Shown here piece after piece: positions 41,852-52,800 of a stretch of 64,000 nt of DNA. How positions within the stretch are numbered: the stretch's first letter is position 1; each line of letters starts with the position of its first letter. The notes under the pieces were generated by a model. That model was not told where the DNA came from and searched no databases. It worked only from the letters and a program-made list of their open reading frames with translations. Both the position numbers and the translations under genes were made by a program. The DNA comes from Kordia aestuariivivens (GTDB taxonomy: Bacteria > Bacteroidota > Bacteroidia > Flavobacteriales > Flavobacteriaceae). Location: the NCBI RefSeq assembly GCF_014397005.1, contig NZ_JACGWS010000011.1, forward strand, positions 159,363 through 223,362, given 5' to 3'.

Positions 41852-44207
41852 CACTTCCAAAGTTTCTGTTTCTTACATTAATTTTATTGTTTCCGAAATT
41901 GTATGATACTGAGAATCGGAAATATCTTCTACTTCTATTTTCTCCATAGGTTACATCAACTCCATTTACGTTAGATACAATGTTTCTGAAACTTCCCGTA
42001 TCTAAAATATCTTTTACGAAGAGTGAAAATTGCAAATCGTTGTTTAGGTAACTTTTTCGAACTCCAAAGTCCAATCCGTAACGTTCTCCATATGTTGATA
42101 AACGATCTTTTAATGGTGAACTGTAAAAGAAATCAAGTTGTAATTTTGTGTTATCATTTACGATAAACGTATTGTAAGTATCTGCGTAGAATTGAAATCC
42201 GTTTTGTGGTTCTGCATCTAACAAACTATTGCTGAAGTCCGATTTGTAACCAATTAACATTACTTGGTTTTGACTTTGCCACCAAGAAATTTTTCTAAAG
42301 GAATAGATTTGTGCAATTCCCATGCTAAAACGTTTGTAATAGTTACGTCTTATGACAGCTTGCGTATTTGTTACTGGATCTGCAGAAAAAATAGTTCCGT
42401 ATCCATCAGATATGCTACTTGCAAATATGTTTGTTGTTAAGACTCTTTTGTATGTATAGTTAAAGTCAAAATTGTCCGTAAATGATGGCTGTAAGAATGG
42501 ATTTCCTTCTGAGAAACTGTTACTGTTATTAAAGAAACGGAATGGATTTAATTCTCTAAAGCTTGGACGCGTTATTCTTCTTCCATAGTTGAAAGAGAAA
42601 TAATTGTTTTCATTTTTTGCGTACGATACATAAAACGTTGGAAATAGTTTTAAATAATCGTTTTTGTTTGTTTGATTTAAAGATGTTGAAAATCCTTCTG
42701 TGATTGTGTTTTCTAAACGAAATCCAAGTTGCATTTGCCACTTATCATTTAGTTTTTTGTATCCGTTTACATATAAAGCTTGTACATTTTCTTTGTATTC
42801 AAATTCATCAGATAATGCTGCATTAAATACTGCTGCGCCAGATGCTGTATCAAATGTTCGTAAGTCATTGATGGTTTTGATAAAGTTTATTTTTCCACCA
42901 TACGATATGTTTGCAAATTTTGTTGGTTGCTCCATATCAACACGCATACTGTAGTTATCAATAGATTGTTTTGATCTGTTGATAATAGCTTGATTGATAT
43001 TTAAGAATTGTCCGCTTGGATTGAATGTGTTTACTACATAATCTCTTACCAAATCATTTCCATAACTGAAATAATCCAAGTCTACAGAAAGTGTTTTCCC
43101 TAAGGTATCTAGTTTTGAAATTAAGTGTGCATTTAACATATGACTTTTCACAGAACGATCACTTGTACCAACATTATCATATATAGAATCTATTTGATTT
43201 TGGTTGTTACGAATTTCCGTAATGTTACGATCGCGTGTATCAGGTGCGTTAAAATTCCCCATATATTGTGCGCCAATCGTTGTGTTATCTGTCAAAGCAT
43301 AATCTAAAGAGAAACGACTTGAAATGTTGTCTTTTTGTTCTTTTAAATCTAATCGCGTATTCCACGGACCGCTTGGATAATCAGTATCTAAGGTTTCTAT
43401 GATCCGAATATCGCCTTTGTCTCCGTTTAAGCTAAAGTTTAGTTTGAACTTGTTTTTGTTATATACAAAACTGTTCCGCAACGTATAAAAACTATATGTG
43501 TTTTGCGTGTATGATAATGTAGTTGTATTTTTCCAAAAATCACCAACTCCTTTTTTGTATACAATATTGATGAGTCCACCACTTCCCGCAGCTTCATATT
43601 TTGCAGGTGGATTTGTAATGATTTCTATTTTTTTAATATCGTCCGAAGAAATTGAATTTAAAAATCCTACCAATTCTTCTCCTGAAAGCTGAATAATACG
43701 TCCATCAACCATTACACGAGAAACACCTTTACCAATCATACTAACTCCATCACTTTCTACACTTAATCCTGGAGCTACACGCAATGCATCAATAGCATTT
43801 CCACCACTAGCTGCAATACTGTTTTCGACATTGAAGATCAATCGATCTGGTTTGCGTTCTATTAAGCGTTTTTGCGCTTTTACCACAACTTTGTCTAGTT
43901 CTTCTCTTGAAGCTTCTAATACAATATCATCTAATGTAGTTGCATTTTGAACTGTGATACTTTTGTTCCAAGTTTGGTAACCTAAAATACTGATTTCCAT
44001 TGTAAATGTGCCTAATTGCGCATTTATGGAGAATGTTCCGTTTTCATCAGTAATATCATAGTGTTTTACCGTGTTTTCTGCATCTTTTAGTACTACAGTT
44101 GCGAATGGTACTGGACCTTTCGAGTCTTTGACCAATCCTTTTACTTCAATTTGCGAGAAACTTACGTGAGCGCAAAATATAGCTAGAAATGTAAGTAGGT
44201 GTTTCAT
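41826..44207 (-). CDS. Outer-membrane beta-barrel family protein (TonB-receptor-like)
   Basis: A 793-residue outer-membrane protein with a signal peptide (1-18, ending VSFSQ), a CarboxypepD_reg-like domain (about 22-100), a plug-like region (about 125-215, with VMVDGRIIQLSGEELVGFL and EIITNPPAKYEAAGSGGLINIV) and a PF14905-type barrel ending in aromatic residues. Members take up or bind ligands at the outer membrane. In this operon it could import the metal-bound product, if it is a siderophore, or protect the producer. No TonB box can be named with certainty. Confidence 0.88.
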   Translation of the reverse strand: MKHLLTFLAIFCAHVSFSQIEVKGLVKDSKGPVPFATVVLKDAENTVKHYDITDENGTFSINAQLGTFTMEISILGYQTWNKSITVQNATTLDDIVLEASREELDKVVVKAQKRLIERKPDRLIFNVENSIAASGGNAIDALRVAPGLSVESDGVSMIGKGVSRVMVDGRIIQLSGEELVGFLNSISSDDIKKIEIITNPPAKYEAAGSGGLINIVYKKGVGDFWKNTTTLSYTQNTYSFYTLRNSFVYNKNKFKLNFSLNGDKGDIRIIETLDTDYPSGPWNTRLDLKEQKDNISSRFSLDYALTDNTTIGAQYMGNFNAPDTRDRNITEIRNNQNQIDSIYDNVGTSDRSVKSHMLNAHLISKLDTLGKTLSVDLDYFSYGNDLVRDYVVNTFNPSGQFLNINQAIINRSKQSIDNYSMRVDMEQPTKFANISYGGKINFIKTINDLRTFDTASGAAVFNAALSDEFEYKENVQALYVNGYKKLNDKWQMQLGFRLENTITEGFSTSLNQTNKNDYLKLFPTFYVSYAKNENNYFSFNYGRRITRPSFRELNPFRFFNNSNSFSEGNPFLQPSFTDNFDFNYTYKRVLTTNIFASSISDGYGTIFSADPVTNTQAVIRRNYYKRFSMGIAQIYSFRKISWWQSQNQVMLIGYKSDFSNSLLDAEPQNGFQFYADTYNTFIVNDNTKLQLDFFYSSPLKDRLSTYGERYGLDFGVRKSYLNNDLQFSLFVKDILDTGSFRNIVSNVNGVDVTYGENRSRRYFRFSVSYNFGNNKINVRNRNFGSDEEKGRTN

Positions 44208-44249
44208 TATTGTGTATGTTTAATTTAAATTGTTGTTTGTTAATTATGA

Positions 44250-47200
44250 TTATACCATTTTTCCAAATTGGCTAAATAGATTGTTTTCTAGAAAGTTGCG
44301 AAATTGTGCATTGTATGCATTGTTTTCGTATAATTCCACTGGTGTTACCAATCGTAATTCAATTCCGTTTTTGTATGCTACACAGACCAATCCGACTCCG
44401 TAAACTGTGTTCCAAAACAGTTTGTCTTCTGTGACAACAATTTCATCAGATGCTAAATCTTCCTGTGAAATATCAATCGTATCTTGAACACTAAAGTTGA
44501 AATACCCTTTGATTCCTTTTTCGATATCAGTTTCCGAATGTTTTAAGAAATCATTTCGAATGGTTTCATACGGTATTTTTTGATGAAAGCGTGCATTTAT
44601 GTATTGTTCGTATACTTCCGTAATGTATGCTGGAATTGATGTATGTCTGAACGGAATATTTTGTACTGGTAAAAAGTTTGTCATTACACCAGAAAATGCT
44701 TCTTTGTCCAATCCGCTATATGAATCTTCTCGCCCATTAACAGCAAGCAATACTAAGTCCGAATCGCTAAAGTTTAGTTCTGATAATAAATACTGATGTG
44801 CTGTCATCAATACTGCATTTAGTGGCATATTGAAACCTTCTGCCGCCGCTTTTAGCATTTCATAATCAAATCCTGTAATTGTTTTGCGTAATACCACATA
44901 TTCCAATATAGTTTCTGATTTGCTTTGCGGTATTTCTTTGATTGTAGCTGCCAATAATTGTTTTTTCCACCAATTTCTTTGTTCCATCGCAACATGTGAC
45001 GTTAAGAATTGCTGTTGCCATGTTGCAAATGTTTCGTTGGAAACCGTGAATTCTTTTGCGTTTGCTGTTGTTTGAATTGCTCTGCATATTTCACTAAAAC
45101 TGTAAATATCAATTAATGCATGCGCAATACTAATGCGAACATATGCTCGGTTTGGCTGTTGTATAGCTGTTGCAATGAATACACGAATACAAGCAGAACC
45201 ATCAAAATAGTTGAATGTTCTTTTTAAGAAATCATGCGCTTCATTGTATATTGTATTGAAATCTTCTGTTCCGTTAAGTATGCTATGTTTTGAATCAATT
45301 GCTACTTCACTTGCAGCAATGTTTTGTTGCTGTATTGTGTTTCCTTGTTTTGAAAAACGTACCGCTAATGAATTATGTTTGCTTATAATTTGATTAAGTT
45401 TCGCTTCAAAATTATCTTTTTCATAGTTATTTAATACCATGATTGGTGAAGCTACCATATCCCAAGGTCTGCGTAAAAAGTAGCGTTGATTTTCTGAGAT
45501 GTTATCTGTATTTGTTGTGTTATTCGGTTTTTCAAACACTTCATTTTCTGGATTAAAATCTTCTCCATTAAGTTTGAAATCATCTTTAAATATCGCATTT
45601 GCCATGTCTTCCAATACTGGAAATTGAATGCTGTCAAGTACTTCCAACATGTATCCTTTTCCTTTGAGATACGCGATTAGATGCATTGATTTGATTGAAT
45701 CGCCACCTAAGCGATGAAAGTTGTCTTTTTTTCCAACGCTTTCTTTTTTGAGAATCATTTTCCATGCTTCCGCCAATACTTTTTCTGCTTCCGTTTCTGG
45801 CGCTATGTATTCTTTTGAGTTGTTTGCGAGAAAATCAATGTTTTCTAAAGCATCTTTATCAATTTTCCCGTTTTGTGTCAGTGGAATTTCTTCCAAGTTG
45901 ATATAGATTCTCGGAATCATATATTCAGGAAGTTGTGTCGCTAGTTGTTGTTGTGCTTCTTTTTCGCTGAAGTGTTCGTTTGCTTTTATGTAAGCTACTA
46001 ATTGCAAGATTCCTTCTTGGTTTCCGCTTGCTAATACTGCTGCTTGTTGTATGTTTTTAATTCCGTCCAACGCATGTTCTATTTCTTGTAATTCTATACG
46101 ATAGCCGTTTATTTTGACTTGCTCATCTTTTCTCCCATTGTATAGAATGTTTCCATTTGGCAATTTTGCAGCAATGTCACCTGTTTTGTACAAACGTTCT
46201 CCTTCTTTAAATGGCGATTGAATGAATTTTTCTGCGGTTAGTTCTGGACGATTTATATATGCAGTTGCCAATCCTTTTCCGCCAATGTATAATTCGCCTA
46301 TAACACCTTCTGGCACTATTGTTTGATTTGTATTTAGAATATATATTTCTGCATTCTGAATCGGTTTTCCTATCGTGATTTGTTCGTTTGCGTTTTCCTT
46401 CGTTATTTCAGAAATCATACAACCAACAGTTGCTTCCGTTGGTCCATATTCGTTGTAAATTGTAATTGCTGGATTTAATTTTAGTAATGCATCTACATGA
46501 ATTTTTTTCAATGCTTCTCCTCCAACAACTGCCATTTCTAGTGTTACATTCTCTAGTGATAATTCTTGTAATAGATGTATGTGCGAGGGCGTTAGTTTGA
46601 TACAAGAAATTCCTTGTGTGAGATAGTTTTCAAAAATACTTCTTGCATCTAATGTTTCTGGAAATATATGAACTGTTCCGCCTTTTAGTATGGATAGAAA
46701 TAAACTCGTTATTGTTAAATCAAATGAAGGCGAACTAAACCAGCCAAAGTCATAGTTTGTGAGTGATGATTTTAAGTAGTTTTCTTTTCCAAAAACTGTA
46801 TAGTTGTTTAATGCTTCATGCGAAATCAATACACCTTTTGGATTTCCTGTAGATCCTGAAGTGTAAATGATATATGCTGCATCTTCTGGTGTAACGTTTA
46901 CGTTTACTTTTGTATCGTAATTTTCTGCGTCAAATTCTACATCTAATGCAAGGACAGTTCCTTCAAAAAAATCAATATCAAAAATATAATTGGTATCAGA
47001 AATTAGCAATTGCAAGTTTGCGTCCGTAGCAATGTAATTTTTTCTTGATGATGGATATGCAACATCAATTGGAACGTACGTTGCGCCAGCTTTTAAGATT
47101 CCCCAAATTGCAACTACATAATTGATTTCTCTGTCTAAATGAATTCCGACACAATCACCTTTTTGAATTCCGTGATCTTGTAGTAAACAGTTTGCCAATT

Positions 47201-48911
47201 GACTCGATTGTGTATGCAATTCTGCATACGTAAGCGTTTGTTCTTTGTAACGAAGTGCAATTGCTGTTGGCGTTTGTATTGCTTGTGTTTCAAACTGTGT
47301 TAAAACAGTTTCGTTTGCCGGAATTTCAACTAGTTCGCCAATAGCTTCTTGTTGTATTTTTTCTAGTTCACTAGTTGTCAAATAATTAATTGAACCAATT
47401 TCTTTATCAGCATCTTTTACTACTTCTTTAAGTACTGTTTTATAATGCGCCAATAAACGTTTCATGATGGCTGCATCATATATATTTTCATTATAATTAA
47501 GTGTAATTACAATTTCTTTGTTGACTTCCGTTACGTGAATTTCAACATTGAATTTCACTAACGTATCTTCTAATTCTTGAATTTCATCAGAAGTATTTAG
47601 TACACCATCCGAAACGCCGTGATAGTCAATCAGTATATTGAATAAGTGACGTTTACCATCACCATCCAATGCTGTTAAATCTTCTACAACTTTGTCCAAC
47701 GGATACATTTGATGCGCATAAGCTTCACGCGTAGCTGTAGCAATATTTTTGAAAATCGTTTTAAAACTTTCCGTTGACTTTACCGTATTGCGCAATGGCA
47801 AGGTATTGATATAAAATCCTATTTGATTTTGTAAATCCGCATGGTCTCTTCCTGCAACAGGATTTCCCAGTATAATATCTGTTTCACCTGTGTATTGATG
47901 CAACAGTATATTCCACACGGTAAAAATTCCTAAAAAGAGACTTTCTCCAGCTTCAGTTGTATAGTTTCTTAGTTTTTGTGTTGTTTCTTCCGAGATAAAG
48001 CATTGTATACTTTTTCCAGCGAAAGAAGCTATGATTTCTTCTTTTTGAAATGGAAGTTTTAGTACTGGATTTTTCTTTTGAAGCTTTGAAGTCCAATAGT
48101 TTTTATGTGCTTTAAAGTTTTCCGATTGCAATTGTTCTTGCTGCCAAATTGTATAGTCTTTGTACTGAATATCCAAAGGTTTTATTGTTGTTCCATTTGA
48201 AAGTGCTTCGTAATATGCTAGTACATCTTTTGCTATAACTTCCATTGACCAACCATCGCTAATGATGTGATGCAAATTGTAATAGAAAATATATTTGGTT
48301 GCCGTCAATTGTATTAGTGAAATGCTGAATAATGGTCCTTTTTCTAAATTGAAAGCTGTTTTTGCGTCTTTCTGTATGATATTGTTTGCCGCTACTTCTG
48401 GCGCTATTTCTTGCTGACAATCATACTGATTTATTGTAAAATTTAATGCTTCTGTTGATAAAACATATTGACGAATTTCTCCTTGAGCGTTCATTTTGAA
48501 TATTGTACGTAATATTTCATGACGTTCAATTACTTTATGCACTGCTTTTTGAAAAAGCGCAATGTTATACGCGCCATCCAATACAATTTGATTGGGCATA
48601 TTGTACGCCGTAGAAGCTTCCGAAACTTGACTCGCCAACCATACACGTTTTTGCGCATTGGATAGCGGATAGCTTTCAGCTTCAGCTGTTTTGTTGATTT
48701 TAACAAACTGCTTTTCGGTTGCAGTATCAAATTCAACTTTAATAAATTCAATAAGCGCTGATTTGTGCGTTTTGATTGTTTGTAAAAATTCTGGTGTTAA
48801 TACCGCATTTTTACTTTTACGCAACGCTAGGTTATCATTTTCAACAGACAAATGAATTCCTTGCTTTTTTGCTTTATGAATTATTTCTATGAGGATTTGT
48901 TTATGTTGCAT
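44250..48911 (-). CDS. NRPS TubC-C-A-T plus C-like domain, predicted asparagine
   Basis: A 1553-residue synthetase. It has a TubC-type docking domain (1-60), C (about 80-510; intact HHIISDG at 214-220), A (about 535-1025; YTSGSTGNPKG) and T (about 1038-1110; LGGDS 1068-1072). A divergent condensation-like domain (about 1135-1545) has the HHxxxDG motif replaced by AHALIDI (1263-1269), leaving one His and the Asp but losing the first His and the Gly. Pocket residues read by eye are D-L-T-K-V-G-E-V-G-K, one change from the Asn code. The odd final domain could be inactive, structural, or a release/transfer domain. Confidence 0.9.
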   Translation of the reverse strand: MQHKQILIEIIHKAKKQGIHLSVENDNLALRKSKNAVLTPEFLQTIKTHKSALIEFIKVEFDTATEKQFVKINKTAEAESYPLSNAQKRVWLASQVSEASTAYNMPNQIVLDGAYNIALFQKAVHKVIERHEILRTIFKMNAQGEIRQYVLSTEALNFTINQYDCQQEIAPEVAANNIIQKDAKTAFNLEKGPLFSISLIQLTATKYIFYYNLHHIISDGWSMEVIAKDVLAYYEALSNGTTIKPLDIQYKDYTIWQQEQLQSENFKAHKNYWTSKLQKKNPVLKLPFQKEEIIASFAGKSIQCFISEETTQKLRNYTTEAGESLFLGIFTVWNILLHQYTGETDIILGNPVAGRDHADLQNQIGFYINTLPLRNTVKSTESFKTIFKNIATATREAYAHQMYPLDKVVEDLTALDGDGKRHLFNILIDYHGVSDGVLNTSDEIQELEDTLVKFNVEIHVTEVNKEIVITLNYNENIYDAAIMKRLLAHYKTVLKEVVKDADKEIGSINYLTTSELEKIQQEAIGELVEIPANETVLTQFETQAIQTPTAIALRYKEQTLTYAELHTQSSQLANCLLQDHGIQKGDCVGIHLDREINYVVAIWGILKAGATYVPIDVAYPSSRKNYIATDANLQLLISDTNYIFDIDFFEGTVLALDVEFDAENYDTKVNVNVTPEDAAYIIYTSGSTGNPKGVLISHEALNNYTVFGKENYLKSSLTNYDFGWFSSPSFDLTITSLFLSILKGGTVHIFPETLDARSIFENYLTQGISCIKLTPSHIHLLQELSLENVTLEMAVVGGEALKKIHVDALLKLNPAITIYNEYGPTEATVGCMISEITKENANEQITIGKPIQNAEIYILNTNQTIVPEGVIGELYIGGKGLATAYINRPELTAEKFIQSPFKEGERLYKTGDIAAKLPNGNILYNGRKDEQVKINGYRIELQEIEHALDGIKNIQQAAVLASGNQEGILQLVAYIKANEHFSEKEAQQQLATQLPEYMIPRIYINLEEIPLTQNGKIDKDALENIDFLANNSKEYIAPETEAEKVLAEAWKMILKKESVGKKDNFHRLGGDSIKSMHLIAYLKGKGYMLEVLDSIQFPVLEDMANAIFKDDFKLNGEDFNPENEVFEKPNNTTNTDNISENQRYFLRRPWDMVASPIMVLNNYEKDNFEAKLNQIISKHNSLAVRFSKQGNTIQQQNIAASEVAIDSKHSILNGTEDFNTIYNEAHDFLKRTFNYFDGSACIRVFIATAIQQPNRAYVRISIAHALIDIYSFSEICRAIQTTANAKEFTVSNETFATWQQQFLTSHVAMEQRNWWKKQLLAATIKEIPQSKSETILEYVVLRKTITGFDYEMLKAAAEGFNMPLNAVLMTAHQYLLSELNFSDSDLVLLAVNGREDSYSGLDKEAFSGVMTNFLPVQNIPFRHTSIPAYITEVYEQYINARFHQKIPYETIRNDFLKHSETDIEKGIKGYFNFSVQDTIDISQEDLASDEIVVTEDKLFWNTVYGVGLVCVAYKNGIELRLVTPVELYENNAYNAQFRNFLENNLFSQFGKMV

Positions 48912-49022
48912 TCGTTATGAATTAACTTTGGTTCCTTGTGTAGTGATTGTATGATTCCTCCCTATTAGTGTATACTTGCAAATATGTATTTGGTTACAAC
49001 TAATTTTTATTTTTCTTTCTTT

Positions 49023-49721
49023 TTAATCGTATAATTTATTTGAAGAATACGAAATATCTACGTCTTTCGTAGCTAAATCAGCATATGTAAATACCAATAC
49101 AGTTCTGTTTAGATCTTCTTTTAATGGCAGTACTCTGTGTACAGAATGACTTGCATTCATAAGGTATGATTCTCCTTTTTCCAGATAATCTGTTATTGCT
49201 TTGTCAGTTCCTAACTCGCTCAAATCCATTGATTTTGGCACAAATTCTAATTCGCCACCACCATCTTTTCCAGGTGATTCAAAACAGGTAATAAGTACAT
49301 ACGGATAGGTATCTAAATGTCCGCCATGAATATCATTTTTCTTATGCAGTTTGTGAATCGCATGTCTGTCTGCCATATCTGGCGTTAGACAAATAGAATT
49401 GTTTGTAATTTTTGTGATGAAGTCAATGATTTCTTCATTCTTGTATAAGCTCGTTATAAAAGTAGATTCTTGATCGATTACTTTTCCTGAGACTGTTGTG
49501 ATTCTTCTTGGTGTATTGTTCGTTTCTTCCATTAGAAAATCTTTACGCAATGCGAAAGTGTCTAAAAGATTATTCACTTCAACTTCTATTTTATTAAAGA
49601 CAGAAGGAGTAAAAAAAGAAGGCAATTTGATGTATCCAATTCGATCAAATTGTTGTTTTAAATTTGTGATGTCCTTCTTTGTAGAAGGATTTACAACTCG
49701 GTTGATGATTTCTAGTTCCAT
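49023..49721 (-). CDS. 2-Oxoglutarate/Fe(II)-dependent oxygenase
   Basis: A 232-residue cupin-like dioxygenase. The iron triad is visible as His135 and Asp137 in HGGHLDTYPY and His195 in SHSVHRVLPL, with Arg206 in LNRTVLVFTYA for the 2-oxoglutarate carboxylate. It sits between two NRPS genes and directly upstream of the module predicted to load Asn, so hydroxylation of Asn or of another residue, free or on the assembly line, is the likely role. The preference is not certain. Gaps of 83 and 111 bases flank it. Confidence 0.85.
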   Translation of the reverse strand: MELEIINRVVNPSTKKDITNLKQQFDRIGYIKLPSFFTPSVFNKIEVEVNNLLDTFALRKDFLMEETNNTPRRITTVSGKVIDQESTFITSLYKNEEIIDFITKITNNSICLTPDMADRHAIHKLHKKNDIHGGHLDTYPYVLITCFESPGKDGGGELEFVPKSMDLSELGTDKAITDYLEKGESYLMNASHSVHRVLPLKEDLNRTVLVFTYADLATKDVDISYSSNKLYD

Positions 49722-49804
49722 GGTAAGATAATTACGTTGTTCTGTTAATTAATTGGTTATAGGTTATGTAGTATAAAATGATATTGAATGCGTTGTACTA
49801 CTAA

Positions 49805-52800
49805 TTATAGGTATAGTACTTCGTCATCTACAATTTCATCTTTGTTTATAGTGTCTTTTATTTTGATATCTAAATATTTTGCTTGCATATCTATGGTTGG
49901 AAATTGAAAGATCATATCTCTATCAATAACTATTTCATAGTATTTTGTAAGCGTGAATGCTAGCTTTACTGCGAGTAAAGAATGTCCTCCCAATTCAAAG
50001 AAGTTGTCGTGTATTCCTATTTTTGAGATTCCTAAGAGTTCTTCCCAAATATTGAAAAGCACTTTTTCTGTTTCCGTTGTTGGCGCTATATACGCTGTTG
50101 TATTTAGTGCGGCTTCTTGCGGTTCTGGCAATTGTTTTTTATCAATTTTTCCGTTTTTATTGATTGGCATTTCGTCCAATGCAACATATATTTTCGGAAT
50201 CATGTATGCTGGCAAATGCTTTACAAGTGTGTTTTGTACTTGCTGACTGTTTACAGATGCATCTGCAACTATGTATGCCACCAATTGTTTTGTGTTCCCA
50301 ATATTTTCTTTTACCAAAACAGCTGCATGCTGAATACCTGTTACCGTTTTTAATACAGCTTCAATTTCTCCAAGCTCTATACGATATCCTCTTATTTTTA
50401 CTTGATCGTCTTTTCGCCCAATGAATACAATGTTTCCATCTGACAAATAGTATCCTAGATCACCTGTTTTGTAAATTTTTTCTCCAGTTATAAAAGGATG
50501 TGTTGTAAAACGTTCTTCCGTTAATGCATCACGGTTTAGATATCCTTTTGCTAATCCTTTTCCGCTCACACATATTTCGCCAATAGCCCCTTTTGGAAGT
50601 AATTGATCGTTTGCATCTAAAATGTATGTTTGCGCATTTGCAATTGGTGTTCCTATTGGCACATTTGTATTGTTGTTGGACATGTTGCTTGCATCCAATT
50701 TGAATATGGTTGCACAAATACTTGTTTCCGTTGGTCCATACGCGTTGTAAAATGTTCCGCCAGCTTCTACGTATGCTTTTGCATGCAGAACAGCTGCCGC
50801 TTCTCCAGCCGTAATTAATACTTTTACCGCATTGAAACTTTCAATATTCATCATTTTGAAATATGATGGCGGCAATGTCATTACTTCTATTCCGTGAACT
50901 ACATTGTAGTTTTCTAGTTTTGCAGGATCTACGCGAAGTGTTTCTGTGGCAACGTATAATGTTCCGCCAGATAAGAGACTTAAAAATGTTTCTGATACAG
51001 ATGCATCAAATGAGAAAGAAGCAAATTGCAAACATTTGTATTGGTTTCCTTTGATGTCAAAAGCTTCTATTTGCGCTTGTATTGTGTTACAAATTCCTCC
51101 ATGCGTAATTAATGTTCCTTTTGGTTGTCCTGTTGATCCTGACGTATAAATTATATAGGCAATATCTTCTACTTGTACGTTGCTTGTGTATGTTTTTGAG
51201 TATGCTGAAAGCACTGTGTTTCTTCCAAAAATATAACTTGGCGTTTCTTCAAAAGCTGTTGTTTCTTCAGAAACGATCAATAGTTTTACATTCGCGTCTT
51301 TGATGATGTATTCTTTCCGTTCTTTTGGCGATGTTGTGTCTATAGGCAAATAGATTGCGCCTACTTTTAGAATTCCGAGTACTACAATGATACACTGTTC
51401 ATCTCTTTGCACATGTACACCAACAATATCTCCTTTTTGAATTCCTTTTGCTTCAGAAAGCAACCTTGCAAATTGATTCGATTTTTCATCTAATTCGCGA
51501 TAGCTTAGTGTTGATTCTTCACATGCCAACGCAGTTGTTTCTGGGTATTTTTCAACACATTCGTGGAAAATATCAAGCATTGTTTTATCAGCTTCGTATG
51601 TTTTAAAAGTGTTATTGAATGTGTGTATTTGTTCTTCTATTTCTACTTTCGTGAAATATGAAACTGTGTTTATTCCCCCGAAAGGGTTTTCCAACACATT
51701 GTTCAACAAGTTTTTATAGTGCTGAATGAGTTTTTTCATCATGCTCGCTTCATACACATCTTCGTTGTAGTTGACTACTAATTCAATGTAATCGCCATGC
51801 TCAACAAAATGCAATTCAATGTCCGATTTTACAAAAGTTGTTCCTTCTTCCGTGATTGTATCATGTGATAAACCTACTGACTTTTGATCGTCTTCTTTGT
51901 AATAGTTGATATGAATGTCTGCCAACGGACTTCTACTACGATCTCTTTGCATGTTTAATTCCGAAACCAGTGCATCAAAAGGATACATTTGGTGTTCATA
52001 ATCTTGCAATGTATTTTCTTTGATCGTGTTGAATACTTCCGTAAAGTTCAACGCTGGATCAATTTCATTTCTAAGAATTAAGATATTGATATAAAATCCT
52101 ATCTGATTTTCTAAATCTTCATGATCACGTCCGGCAATGATGTTTCCGACAGCAATATCCGTTTCTCCAGTATATCGATATAAAAGTACTTTCCAAGCTG
52201 CCAATAACCCCATAAACACACTTCCTTTGTTTGCTGTGGCAAACGCTTTTAAGGTGCTGATTTGTGCAGGAGCAATGTATGTTTTGATTGCTTTTCCGTT
52301 GTACGTTTTTAATAACGGTCTGTTTTTTTGAGATGGTAAGTTTAGTGGCGGAATTTGCGTATTGAATTTATTTGTCCAATAGGTTTTATGTGCATCGTAT
52401 TCCGAACTTTCTAATTGCTCTATTTGCCAAGCTGCATAGTCTTTGTATTGAATGTTTAATGTTGGCAATGCAGCTTCTGACTGTGTTTGCAATGCTTGGT
52501 AAAACGCCATGGTATCATTTAATAGAATTCCCATAGATAGATTGTCGCTTACAATATGATGCATGTTGTAATACACCATATATTTACGATCTGCAAGTTT
52601 GTACAATCCTGCTCTTAGCAATGGACCTTCCGAAAAGTTGAAAGGTTTGTAATAATCTGATTGTACATACGTATTTGCTATTGCTGCTGCATTTGAGTTT
52701 TCACTAAAGTCTTTTACGTCTAATTGAAAATTGACAGTATTCAATATATATTGACGTACATCTAATGCTTCGTTTACTTTAAATACTGTACGCAATATTT

